Shown here piece by piece: positions 26,176-34,302 of a DNA stretch of 64,000 nt. The translations under genes and the position numbers were made by a program. The DNA lies in contig NZ_AQYG01000044.1 of NCBI RefSeq assembly GCF_000380485.1, forward strand, positions 124,001-188,000. The letters run 5' to 3'. The stretch is from Jongsikchunia kroppenstedtii DSM 45133. GTDB taxonomy: Bacteria; Actinomycetota; Actinomycetes; Mycobacteriales; Mycobacteriaceae. The notes under the pieces are model-generated. The model worked only from the letters and a program-made list of their open reading frames with translations, did no database searches and had not been told where the DNA came from. Each line of letters opens with the position of its first letter. The first letter of the stretch is position 1.

Positions 26176-27288
26176 ATGGCAATTCCTCAGCAGGTGCCGC
26201 CGGCGCATGTCGTGGGTGCGGCGACGACCGAGTTCGTTTCCGAGCACGACGCGATGCTGGACGAGCTGGTGTTCGACGCGGTCTATCACGCGCTGCGCGA
26301 ATGCGGACTTCGCAAGGCCGACATCGGTATCTCCGTGCTCGCGTCTCTCGACGCCTACGACGGCCGGTCGATCTCCAGCGGCCTGACGACGTCGGCGAGC
26401 GGCGGCTACCTGGTCGATTCGTTCCGGGTCGAGGCCGACATGGGCGCGGCGATCATCGCTGCGGCGCAGGCGATCTCCTCAGGCGACATGGAGGTTGCCG
26501 TGGCCGTCGGCGTGCACAACCCGGAGAACCGCGCGGGCAACCGTCGGGAATTCCTGGAAGCGGTCAGCAACCTGGGCTTCGACCCGCACTTCGCTCGCCC
26601 GGTGGGGATGACCGCGGAAGCCAGTTTCGGGCTCCATGCGAGCCGCGAGATCGCCGACGGCAGAACCACGGTGGACGAGCTGGCGGCGCTGTCGGCCGAC
26701 TCGATATGCCGCGGCGCGTCCGGCGTGCGGGCGATGCGAGCCGACCGGGTCGATGCCGCCGACGTGCTGGCGTCGCTGCCGATTCATCGGCCGCTGCGGG
26801 AACTGATGCTGCCGGCGCACTCGGCGGGCGCCGTCGCGCTGGTGCTGGCGTCGCCGGCTCGGGCCGGCCGCTGCATCGGCCGAGATGTGCGGCTGCGCGG
26901 ATTCGCCTCGGCCACCGGGGGATACACCTGGGACGGCGACTGGCTGCAGGACCCGGCCGGGCCGACGCGTCGGGCTGCGGAACTCGCGTACGCGCAGGCC
27001 GGTGTCGCCGACCCGGCGGCTGAAGTGTCGGTGGCGGAGTACTCCGCCGCGACCGCGGCCCTGGACGCTCCGGTGCGGGCCGGCCTGTCGGTCGACGGTG
27101 CGGCGACGGTCAACGCGAGCGGTGGGTTGCTCAGCAACTATCCGGGAATCGCCAACGGGGGACTGCGATTGATCGAGGTCATGGACCGACTCGACGAGCC
27201 CGGTCGGCTCGGCGTCGCGCATTCTGTCGACACCGTCACGGGGCTGGTGTCGCAGGATGCGTCGGTGCTGGTAGCGGAGGCAGTGTGA
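26176..27288 (+). CDS. Thiolase-fold protein lacking Cys and His, possible aldolase subunit
   Basis: 370 residues with the thiolase fold (RVEADMGAAIIAAAQAISSGD; VNASGGLLSNYPGIANGG). The nucleophile Cys position is Met89 and the GHP histidine is Tyr322 (NYP). It therefore cannot be a normal thiolase. Thiolase-like Ltp2 of the cholesterol pathway is a retro-aldolase that works with tyrosines and needs a DUF35 partner; the same arrangement is here (partner fold at 27288, DUF35 at 28538). Inferred role: subunit of an acyl-CoA aldolase or its structural partner. New transcription unit after a hairpin. Confidence 0.75.
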   Translation: MAIPQQVPPAHVVGAATTEFVSEHDAMLDELVFDAVYHALRECGLRKADIGISVLASLDAYDGRSISSGLTTSASGGYLVDSFRVEADMGAAIIAAAQAISSGDMEVAVAVGVHNPENRAGNRREFLEAVSNLGFDPHFARPVGMTAEASFGLHASREIADGRTTVDELAALSADSICRGASGVRAMRADRVDAADVLASLPIHRPLRELMLPAHSAGAVALVLASPARAGRCIGRDVRLRGFASATGGYTWDGDWLQDPAGPTRRAAELAYAQAGVADPAAEVSVAEYSAATAALDAPVRAGLSVDGAATVNASGGLLSNYPGIANGGLRLIEVMDRLDEPGRLGVAHSVDTVTGLVSQDASVLVAEAV

Positions 27289-28541
27289 TGACGACGATGA
27301 CGCCCCGGACGACGGCTCCGGCCCGGTATCGGGCGGCGGTGATCGGAGTGGGCATCACGCCGGCCACCTCGGCCCGCCAACAGACCCGGTCGACCGTCGA
27401 GTTGTGCGGCGATGCCACCCGCAGCGCGTTGCGGCACGGCGGTATACGGCCCGATGACATCGACGCGGTAGTCACCGGCAGTATCGACGGTTTCGAGGGC
27501 ACGGCGCTTGCCGGCAAGTACGTCACCCGGCTGCTGGGGATCGGCGATCGCGTGCCGCTGGTGACCGTCAACACCGGCGGCACCACGGGCGGAAACCTGC
27601 TGCAGGTGGCAACGCGCATGGTGCGCAGCGGAACTCATCGACGCGTGCTGTGCCTCGGTGGCCCGACCTTCTTCGGCGCACGCGATCTGCAGGCCGCGAT
27701 CAACACCAACTCGCCGATGATCATCGAGCAGCCGTTGGGCATGGGCGCGTATCACATGGGTGCGTTCGCGGCGACCGCGTACGCGCGCCGCTTCGGCGTC
27801 ACTCGGCGTGATTTCGCCGCGGTCGCGGTGGCGGATCATCGCAAGGCGTTCCGTAACCCCAATGCGCACTTGCGGTATGAAATGACCGAGGACCAGGTAC
27901 TGGCGGGCCGCGAGCTGTCCTCGCCGTTGACGCAGCCGATGGTGTGTCCGGTGTCGACGTCGGCGGCCGCGATGATCGTCGGCCGCGCCGACGATGACGC
28001 GGATACGCGGGTTAGACCCGCACTGATCAAGGCGATCGGCATGTCGTCGGACCCGTATCTCGGTGGCGGCAAAGGCGATTTCGCCGAGCTGCAGAATCTC
28101 GCGACGCTCGCGCGTCGAGTGTATGCCTTGGCCGATATCCGGAACCCGATCGAGGAATTCGATGTTGCCGAGGTGTTCGCGCCCTACGTGCATATGCAGC
28201 CAATGCAGCTCGAGGCGCTCGGACTGGCCCCGCCCGGCGGCGGGATAGACCTGATCAGGTCTGGCGCCACCGATCGTGACGGCCGCATGCCGGTGAATCC
28301 GTCCGGGGGGCCGAAATGCACCAATGGCGGCATCGCCGGTGAACTCGCCCCATTCGCCTACGCGGCACTGCAGGTGATGGGCGACGCGCCGACAGAGATC
28401 CAGGTGCCGCACGTCCGGCGGGCACTGGCACAAGGCACCGGTGGAACCTTCTTCCAGTTCGAGAACCTGGCCATCTTCGAGGCCCTGAATTTCGAGGCCG
28501 CTGCCTCCGATGCCGTCGACCAGAAACGAGGAGACCGATGA
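27288..28541 (+). CDS. Thiolase/lipid-transfer-protein-like, probable retro-aldolase subunit
   Basis: 417-residue thiolase-superfamily protein. The nucleophile loop reads VNTGGTTGG with Gly98 in place of Cys, and the VNPSGGPKCTNGG stretch lacks the GHP histidine. EVFAPYVHMQ replaces the NEAF motif and supplies a tyrosine. Closest in style to SCP2-thiolase/Ltp proteins. I chose ATG 27288, 7 bases after GGAGG; GTG 27285 is one codon longer. It overlaps the previous gene by one base and the DUF35 gene by four, so three proteins are probably made as a complex. Confidence 0.78.
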   Translation: MTTMTPRTTAPARYRAAVIGVGITPATSARQQTRSTVELCGDATRSALRHGGIRPDDIDAVVTGSIDGFEGTALAGKYVTRLLGIGDRVPLVTVNTGGTTGGNLLQVATRMVRSGTHRRVLCLGGPTFFGARDLQAAINTNSPMIIEQPLGMGAYHMGAFAATAYARRFGVTRRDFAAVAVADHRKAFRNPNAHLRYEMTEDQVLAGRELSSPLTQPMVCPVSTSAAAMIVGRADDDADTRVRPALIKAIGMSSDPYLGGGKGDFAELQNLATLARRVYALADIRNPIEEFDVAEVFAPYVHMQPMQLEALGLAPPGGGIDLIRSGATDRDGRMPVNPSGGPKCTNGGIAGELAPFAYAALQVMGDAPTEIQVPHVRRALAQGTGGTFFQFENLAIFEALNFEAAASDAVDQKRGDR

Positions 28542-29032
28542 CGACGCTTCCCACCGAGCGGGTCCGCGACGGAAGCGAGCCGGCCCCGCCCGTCACCGAG
28601 ACCGTGCATTGGGATCTCACCTATGACATCCACCTCGGTGCGACGTGGGGCCGATTCATGGCGGGCCTGATCGATCAGAAGATCCTGGCCACCTCGTGTG
28701 CCGTCTGCGGCCGGGTTTCCGTTCCACCCCAGGCGTACTGCGAATCCTGTTTCGAGCCGACCGACGACTGGATCGAACTCCCCACGGAAGGGGTCGTCGA
28801 GGCGTATACCGTCGCGCAACTCGGATTCACCGGTGGGCCGAAGCCGCCGTATGCGATCGCCGGCATCCGGCTGGACGGCGCGTCCACGCTTCTCATGCAC
28901 TGGCTGTCGGGGATCGATCTGTCCGCCGCGGAGTCGACCAGCGACCTGGTAAGCCGTCGAGTCCGCGCCGTGTGGGCACCGAACCGCACCGGACACATTC
29001 TGGACATCGCTCACTTCGTGCCGGTCGACTGA
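28538..29032 (+). CDS. DUF35 zinc-ribbon/OB-fold protein
   Basis: 164 residues: a zinc ribbon with Cys54, Cys57, Cys68 and Cys71 (CAVCGR and CESCFE), then an OB-fold (about 75-155). DUF35 proteins bind thiolase-fold enzymes and position the acyl-CoA; in ChsH2-Ltp2 the DUF35 domain is required for aldol cleavage. Here it is free-standing rather than fused to MaoC. It overlaps the Ltp-like gene as ATGA and is followed after 22 bp by the kinase-like gene. Confidence 0.87.
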   Translation: MTTLPTERVRDGSEPAPPVTETVHWDLTYDIHLGATWGRFMAGLIDQKILATSCAVCGRVSVPPQAYCESCFEPTDDWIELPTEGVVEAYTVAQLGFTGGPKPPYAIAGIRLDGASTLLMHWLSGIDLSAAESTSDLVSRRVRAVWAPNRTGHILDIAHFVPVD

Positions 29033-29054
29033 TCGAATCTCCTGGAGAACCGCT

Positions 29055-30194
29055 GTGGACGCATCGACCGAATCGTTGAATCAGATCAAGCCCGATCTGA
29101 AATGGATTGTGACCGCCGGGTTTCGGGCCGGGACGTATGCCGCGCGGGATCGGCTACTGGTGCACCGCGTGACCGATCCTGCGGTCGTGCCGCCCCGGCC
29201 GGAGTCGATCACCCGCGAATGGCTCTGCGGAGCCCTCGGCCAGAAGGTCCGGGACTTCGAATACCTGCCGGTGAGCTCCGGGACCAGCGAACGCGGTCGA
29301 CTGCTGCTCGACTACGCGCAGGGCAGTAAAGGTCCGGCAACGGTTTTCGTCAAATCGGCGGCCACCTTCAAGACCCGATTGACGAACTCGCCGGTCGCGG
29401 AATTCGAGGCGACGTTCTATCGAGACCTGCGCCCCGATCTCGGTGATGCCGAGGTGCCGCAGGGGATCTATTCGGCTACCGACCCGGTCACCTGGCGGGC
29501 GATCCACCTCATCGAAGACCTTGCTCGGGACAATCCGCAGATCGTCTTTCCTGATGTCTCAACGATTCTCACCAGGGTTCAGGCCGAGAACGCGGTGGTG
29601 CTGCTGGCGCGCCTGCACCGAACGTTCGCCGGCCGCATCGACGGCCGCGGGCTGCGGACCTACCGGCAGTGGTGGGAGTCCACGCTGTCGATCGCGAACG
29701 TCCGGGCCGCGATGAACCGCTTCGCGCAATCGGATCTGTGCCCGCCGTCGTTGTCGGCCGACGACCTGTGGCGAGCGGGGCTCGATTCGGTGGCGGTGCA
29801 TCGGATGCTGCCGCCGACGCTGCTGCACGGCGACCCTCACCTGGCGAACTGGTATCTGATCGATGACCGGGCGGGACTGCTGGATTGGCAGTGTGTTTCG
29901 GCAGGACACTTCTCTCGGGACCTCGCCTATGCGATGACCACCCTGCTCACCATCGATCAACGTCACGAGTGGGAACATGACCTGCTGGCGTTGTACTTGC
30001 AGGAGAGTGGATTCGCGCTGCGCTTCGGAGAACTCGTCGACCACTACCGATCGCAGATCGTGGGCGCCCTGATGATGTGGGCGCCGACACTGTTCCCGCC
30101 GAAGGGATTTCCGGCGATGCAGCCGGAGGCGCTCGCACGCGAACTCACCGGCCGGATCGCGACGGCGATGGTCGATCTGGAGACCGTCGAATAG
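29055..30194 (+). CDS. APH-family phosphotransferase in an acyl-CoA operon
   Basis: 379 residues with the aminoglycoside phosphotransferase/choline kinase fold. Lys100 (ATVFVK) and Glu118 form the probable nucleotide pair; the catalytic loop is HGDPHLAN (His258-Asp260-Asn265) and the metal-binding Asp277 is in LLDWQ. Resistance is unlikely in this setting. APH kinases that act on 4-hydroxyacyl-CoA are known (LvaA of levulinate degradation; the APH domains of human ACAD10/ACAD11), where an acyl-CoA dehydrogenase-like enzyme then removes the phosphate. That is my preferred reading. The start is GTG 29055 with CTGGAG upstream. It is convergent with a TetR gene, 11 bp apart. Confidence 0.8.
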   Translation: MDASTESLNQIKPDLKWIVTAGFRAGTYAARDRLLVHRVTDPAVVPPRPESITREWLCGALGQKVRDFEYLPVSSGTSERGRLLLDYAQGSKGPATVFVKSAATFKTRLTNSPVAEFEATFYRDLRPDLGDAEVPQGIYSATDPVTWRAIHLIEDLARDNPQIVFPDVSTILTRVQAENAVVLLARLHRTFAGRIDGRGLRTYRQWWESTLSIANVRAAMNRFAQSDLCPPSLSADDLWRAGLDSVAVHRMLPPTLLHGDPHLANWYLIDDRAGLLDWQCVSAGHFSRDLAYAMTTLLTIDQRHEWEHDLLALYLQESGFALRFGELVDHYRSQIVGALMMWAPTLFPPKGFPAMQPEALARELTGRIATAMVDLETVE

Positions 30195-30205
30195 GCGATG
30201 TGCGG

Positions 30206-30829
30206 TTAACCGGGCCGGCTACCAGACGTCGGTGATTGCGCGAGAGCCACCAGTGCTGACGACAGCATGCGGTGGACGTCGGTTCGGTCGAGCTCGCCAC
30301 GCTCGAGCCAGGCCGCAGTGGCCGAGGTGATGAGCGCCTGATAGCAACGGATGGACGCGCGATGAACCGGATCGTCGATGTCCATACCCACGATGTCGAT
30401 CAACCGGTCTTCCCATTCGCGCATGCTGTCCGAAAGCAGGCCGGCGACCTCGGCGTCGCTGCTCGTGGACGCACGGAGCATGGCGATGAACGCCTCCTTG
30501 TTGCGTTCGATCACGACGAGCCAATTGTCGAAGAACGATTCGACGCGCTCGGCCGCCGTGGTGCCGCGGATGTACCCGATCTCGTTGGGCACGGTGGCGA
30601 ATCGGCTCAGCGCGGCGATGAAGAGCTCGCGCTTGGAGGAGAAGTGGTACAGGACGTTCGTGCGGGTCGTCCCGGCTGCCTTCGCGACGTCGGCCGTCGA
30701 CACCTGTTCGTAGGGGCGGTCGGCGAATAGTCGTCGCGCCGCGTCGACGATCTGTTCGCGACGGTCGTCGGCATCGAGCCGAGTCCGCGTCTGGACGGGT
30801 TTGCGGCGCCCGGCCGCGGCCTTAGTCAT
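30206..30829 (-). CDS. TetR-family transcriptional regulator
   Basis: 207 residues. HTH at about 25-70 (REQIVDAARRLFADRPYEQVSTADVAKAAGTTRTNVLYHFSSKRELF as fold pattern, seen in pieces). A basic N-terminal tail precedes it. The gene lies 7 bp downstream of the Fis-type regulator on the same strand, so both are probably co-transcribed and respond to the same metabolite group. The weak ribosome binding site suggests low expression or coupling. It ends tail-to-tail against the kinase gene. No operator of its own can be pointed out. Confidence 0.85.
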   Translation of the reverse strand: MTKAAAGRRKPVQTRTRLDADDRREQIVDAARRLFADRPYEQVSTADVAKAAGTTRTNVLYHFSSKRELFIAALSRFATVPNEIGYIRGTTAAERVESFFDNWLVVIERNKEAFIAMLRASTSSDAEVAGLLSDSMREWEDRLIDIVGMDIDDPVHRASIRCYQALITSATAAWLERGELDRTDVHRMLSSALVALAQSPTSGSRPG

Positions 30830-30836
30830 TGCTCAT

Positions 30837-32561
30837 TCATGCCGTTGCTGTATCGAAATCGATTCCCAGAGCGCTCATTTTACGGTAGAGCGTCGACCGG
30901 GCGATGCCGAGTGCGTCGGCCGCCTTGCGCTTGTTGCCGCGAGCGTCGCGCAGGGCCTGCAGCAGCGCGGCGGCCTCCACCCGGTCCAGTCCCACCAGTC
31001 GTTTGCGGCTCGCGCCGATCACGGCACCGGTCGGCAGGTCGCGCAGCCCGATATAGCTCGCGGTGGTGCTCTGCAGCACGCCGAAGACCAACTGCTGCAG
31101 GGACGTCAGATTGCGCGGGTAGTCGCCGCGCGACAGCGCCTGCAGCGCGTCGGTCATCCACTGCACCCCGTCGCGCTCCGGGTGGGCGGAGACATAGCGA
31201 CGGGTCAATTCGCGCACGATCGCGGCGAGGTCCTCGAACCGATCGCGCAGTGGCGGCACGACGACGGTCGCCGGGAACAATCCGAGTATCTCGTCGGCTC
31301 CGGGCCCGCGGTGGGGCGCCACCCTCGATGTCGCGATCACCCGGGTTCGCTGCATCGCGTCGCCGAGCAGGGTGGCAAGAGCAGGCGCGATCGCCGGCGG
31401 CACCAGATCGGCGTGGGCGAGTACGAGAGTCGCTGGCACGGCATCGATATGGTCTTGAACCCGCGTCAGCCAGTCGGACAGCCCGCCCGGATGGGCGTCG
31501 GCGGCATCGACGACGGGTGCGGTGCCGCCCAGACAGGTCGCGATCGTGGTCTTGCCGACCCCGGGCTCGCCGACGAGCAGCATCGACGACCCCGACAGGT
31601 CGGCGACGTTGTCGCAGAGATCCCGCCAGGCCGCGCCGGCGCCAATCAGGCCCGACAGCGGCTCGGCCCGTTGCACGCCGGTGCGCGTCACTCGACGTAG
31701 TCGCAAGATCATCCCGACCACGCTGGTGCCATCGAACACCGGAACGAATCGCACCTGCATCGTCCGGCCCCGGCCGACCTCGATCCGGGATTCCGTTTCG
31801 CGTTGCGCCGCAGTGAGCTCACGGGCGCGGTCCCAGAGCACCAGCTGTTCCTCGATGCCGACGAGCCGCGCCGCGGCGGCGTTGGTGACGATCGTCTGAC
31901 CGCTGATCGCCACGACCGCGTGCCGGCTGTCACGGTTCTCGCGCAGGTAGCGTTCCATCAGCATCCGTTCGGGTCGCGCGGCGGCATCCGCCAGTTCGCG
32001 TTCGAGCTCGCGGACGAGCTCGGTGATCCAGGACAGTGCCATGGGGTTGCCGTCGATCGCATCGGTGAGCAGGTGCAGGCTGCCGACGACCCGACGCGTC
32101 TGCGGGTGGCGGATCGCGGTGCCGGCCGACGCGAGCGGCTGCATGCACGTCGCGAAATGGTCTGCGCCGCAGGCATACATCGGTTGGCCGGTGACGAGCG
32201 TCGAGAAGCTCGAGGCCCCGGCGTCGGTCTCGGCCATCGACATCCCGACGCGGCAGCCGATCCGCTCGAGGAGTTCGCCGACGGCCGGTGAATCACCGCA
32301 GGAGTCGATGACGACTCCGTCGGAGTCGGTGAGCACCACGACGCCCCGAGTCCAGGCGATGTCGGCGGATCGCTCCGCCAGCAGCGCCGCCGCGATGTCG
32401 CGGAGCCTGGAGTTCCCGGCATCCGCCGCCCCGGGAGTCGGGCGGGCGACATCGGGCGACATCCGATCGTGGACGCAGCGCCGTCGAGCTTGCGCGATCA
32501 GTTGTTCCATCGCGCTCGTCTGGGTCGAGACGAGGTGCGGCTCGAGGGTCTGTTCAATCAT
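30837..32561 (-). CDS. AcoR/MimR-like Fis-type transcriptional activator
   Basis: 574 residues. An AcoR-type GAF sensor domain occupies about 50-190 (VGMSMAETDAGASSFSTLVTG; ADHFATCMQPL), a PAS-like linker follows to about 290, then a reduced AAA+ domain with Walker A GEPGVGKTT, and a C-terminal Fis HTH (GNKRKAADALGIARSTLYRKM). The GAFTGA loop needed to contact sigma-54 is missing, consistent with actinobacteria lacking sigma-54. AGGAGG stands 7 bases before ATG 32561, which decides the start over a much longer frame. Related regulators switch on alcohol or propane oxidation. Likely binds the boxes at 32598-32632. Confidence 0.85.
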   Translation of the reverse strand: MIEQTLEPHLVSTQTSAMEQLIAQARRRCVHDRMSPDVARPTPGAADAGNSRLRDIAAALLAERSADIAWTRGVVVLTDSDGVVIDSCGDSPAVGELLERIGCRVGMSMAETDAGASSFSTLVTGQPMYACGADHFATCMQPLASAGTAIRHPQTRRVVGSLHLLTDAIDGNPMALSWITELVRELERELADAAARPERMLMERYLRENRDSRHAVVAISGQTIVTNAAAARLVGIEEQLVLWDRARELTAAQRETESRIEVGRGRTMQVRFVPVFDGTSVVGMILRLRRVTRTGVQRAEPLSGLIGAGAAWRDLCDNVADLSGSSMLLVGEPGVGKTTIATCLGGTAPVVDAADAHPGGLSDWLTRVQDHIDAVPATLVLAHADLVPPAIAPALATLLGDAMQRTRVIATSRVAPHRGPGADEILGLFPATVVVPPLRDRFEDLAAIVRELTRRYVSAHPERDGVQWMTDALQALSRGDYPRNLTSLQQLVFGVLQSTTASYIGLRDLPTGAVIGASRKRLVGLDRVEAAALLQALRDARGNKRKAADALGIARSTLYRKMSALGIDFDTATA

Positions 32562-32597
32562 CGGGGCCTCCTTGTGAGGCCATCGTGCGCCTTCTAC

Positions 32598-32632
32598 TGA
32601 CAGGGTGTCAAGAGGTTGCTGACAGGGTGTCG
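32598..32632. promoter_or_regulatory. Two tandem palindromic boxes
   Basis: TGACAGGGTGTCA (32598-32610) and TGACAGGGTGTCG (32620-32632) are near-identical; each is a TGACA/TGTCA dyad around GGG. Their centres are 22 bp apart, two helical turns, so bound dimers would face the same side. They lie between the divergent Fis-type regulator (start 32561) and the acyl-CoA synthetase gene (start 32692). Confidence 0.65.
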
Positions 32633-32676
32633 GAAGCGCTTGTCGCAAACCGCGACATTCGAAGCGCGCCGACCGG

Positions 32677-32748
32677 GTCCAGGCTGGCGACATGACCCAG
32701 GCTGGCGATATGACGCAGACCGGCGATATGGCACAGGCCGGTGCCGAC
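32677..32748 (+). repeat. 18 bp tandem repeat at the start of the synthetase gene
   Basis: Three good 18 bp units (32677-32694, 32695-32712, 32713-32730) and a degenerate fourth, to 32748. Neighbouring units differ by about three bases. Each good unit ends in ATG in the same frame, so the coding part reads MTQAGD-MTQTGD-MAQAGA and offers three alternative starts. Because 18 is a multiple of three, gain or loss of a unit keeps the frame. Confidence 0.75.
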
Positions 32749-34302
32749 GCGGTTGGTGGCGGAACGAGTCGAATGCCGGGGACGGCCACGGACTTCACCC
32801 TCGACCACGCCCTGCGCGTACTCGCCGCCGGTCGTCCCGACGCGCCCGCATGGTCCTGTCACCACGAGTCGGTGACCTACGGGGAGCTGCTCGACCGGTC
32901 CGAACAGGTGGCGGCGGGCCTGCGGGCCGCCGGGGTCCGGCCGGGAGACCGGGTCGTGCACATCTCCCGCAACCGCGGGGAGTGGTTCGAGATCCTGTTC
33001 GGGTGCGCGCGGGTCGGTGCGGTGCTCGCGTCGATCAACTGGCGGCTGCCCGCCTCCGACATCGCGGGGCTCATCGCCGACAGCGGAGCATCGGTGGCGT
33101 TCGTCGAGAACGACTTCGTCGCCGCGGCGGTCGACGTGGGGCTCCGAGTCGTGTTCGGGGACGAATACGCGCACTGGCGCGATGCCTGGTCGGGCGCGCA
33201 TGGCGGGCCCGAATCATTCGTCCCGACAAGCGATATCGCGGTCATCCAGTTCTATACGTCGGGCACCACGGGCGCGCCGAAGGGCGTGGTGATCGAACAC
33301 CGCAACCTCGGCTACCTGATGCGGGCGGGTCGATACTGGCGCCTCGAGGCAGGTTCGGTCACGGCTGCGGCGATGCCCTTCTTTCACATGGGTGGTTCGG
33401 CCTGGGGGCTGGTCGCGCTACTCACCGGCGGACATTGTGTGGTGGTCTCGGAGTTCGATCCGCCCGCGTTCCTCGACCTGCTCGGCGAATACTCGGTGAC
33501 CAACATGCTGGTCGCGCCGACGATGCTGCAGATGCTGCTGTCGGTTCGGGACGTCGCCGACCGCGACTACGGCGCGATGCGCAGCATCGTCTACGGCTCG
33601 GCGCCGATCAGCCGGCCGCTGCTGCAGGCCGCCATCGACGTCTTCGATGCACCCCTGATTCAGATCTTCGGATTGACCGAGAGCTGCGGTGGCATAGTGC
33701 AATTGGATCCCGAGGATCATCACGGAGACCTCTTACGATCGGTCGGCCGACCGTATCCATGGGTCGAGCTCGAGGTTCATGGCCACGACGGCACGCGACT
33801 CGGGACGGGAGAGACCGGCGAGATCTGGGTTCGGTCTCCGCAATGCGCGGCGGGGTATTGGCGGATGCCGGACGAGACCACGCGGCTGCACACCCCGGAC
33901 GGCTGGTTGCGCACCGGCGACGCGGGCCATCTCACCGCCGATGGCTATCTGTACATCACCGATCGGTTCAAGGACATGATCATCACGGGCGGTGAGAACG
34001 TCTATCCGGCCGATGTCGAGCGGGTTCTGGTCGAGCATTCCGCTGTCGCCGAGGTCGCGGTATTCGGTGTCGCACATGACAAATGGGGCGAGGAGGTGAC
34101 CGCTGCCGTCGTTCTGAGGTCGGATGCCGACGTCGCCGGGCCGGAGATCCTCGAATGGTCGCGATCCCGGCTGGCCGGATTCATGCGCCCGCGCTCGGTT
34201 CACATCCTCGACGAGCTGCCGCGTAATCCGACCGGGAAAGTCCTCAAGCATGTTCTGCGACAGCATGATTGGTCGAAGACACCGGATCATCGTCCGGAGT
34301 AG
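32692..34302 (+). CDS. AMP-dependent acyl-CoA synthetase (FadD-like)
   Basis: 536-residue ANL-superfamily ligase that activates a carboxylic acid to its CoA ester through an acyl-AMP. The P-loop is YTSGTTGAPKGVV; the A-domain core includes IFGLTESCGG and TGDAGHLTADGYLYITDRFKD; the C-terminal catalytic Lys is in NPTGKVLKH. It is the only acyl-CoA synthetase in the window. The start is uncertain: ATG 32692, 32710 or 32728 within the repeat, or ATG 32773 just before the conserved part. No strong Shine-Dalgarno marks any of them. The 3' end overlaps the convergent crotonase gene by 16 bp. Confidence 0.9.
   Translation: MTQAGDMTQTGDMAQAGADAVGGGTSRMPGTATDFTLDHALRVLAAGRPDAPAWSCHHESVTYGELLDRSEQVAAGLRAAGVRPGDRVVHISRNRGEWFEILFGCARVGAVLASINWRLPASDIAGLIADSGASVAFVENDFVAAAVDVGLRVVFGDEYAHWRDAWSGAHGGPESFVPTSDIAVIQFYTSGTTGAPKGVVIEHRNLGYLMRAGRYWRLEAGSVTAAAMPFFHMGGSAWGLVALLTGGHCVVVSEFDPPAFLDLLGEYSVTNMLVAPTMLQMLLSVRDVADRDYGAMRSIVYGSAPISRPLLQAAIDVFDAPLIQIFGLTESCGGIVQLDPEDHHGDLLRSVGRPYPWVELEVHGHDGTRLGTGETGEIWVRSPQCAAGYWRMPDETTRLHTPDGWLRTGDAGHLTADGYLYITDRFKDMIITGGENVYPADVERVLVEHSAVAEVAVFGVAHDKWGEEVTAAVVLRSDADVAGPEILEWSRSRLAGFMRPRSVHILDELPRNPTGKVLKHVLRQHDWSKTPDHRPE

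Noticed and set aside
29055-30194. Aminoglycoside resistance gene
   Set aside because: Although the kinase motifs match, it is co-directional and 22 bp from a DUF35 gene in a lipid catabolic operon; resistance genes are not placed like this.
30837-32561. Sigma-54-dependent activator
   Set aside because: The GAFTGA motif is absent and no -12/-24 promoter was found; the AAA+ part looks reduced.
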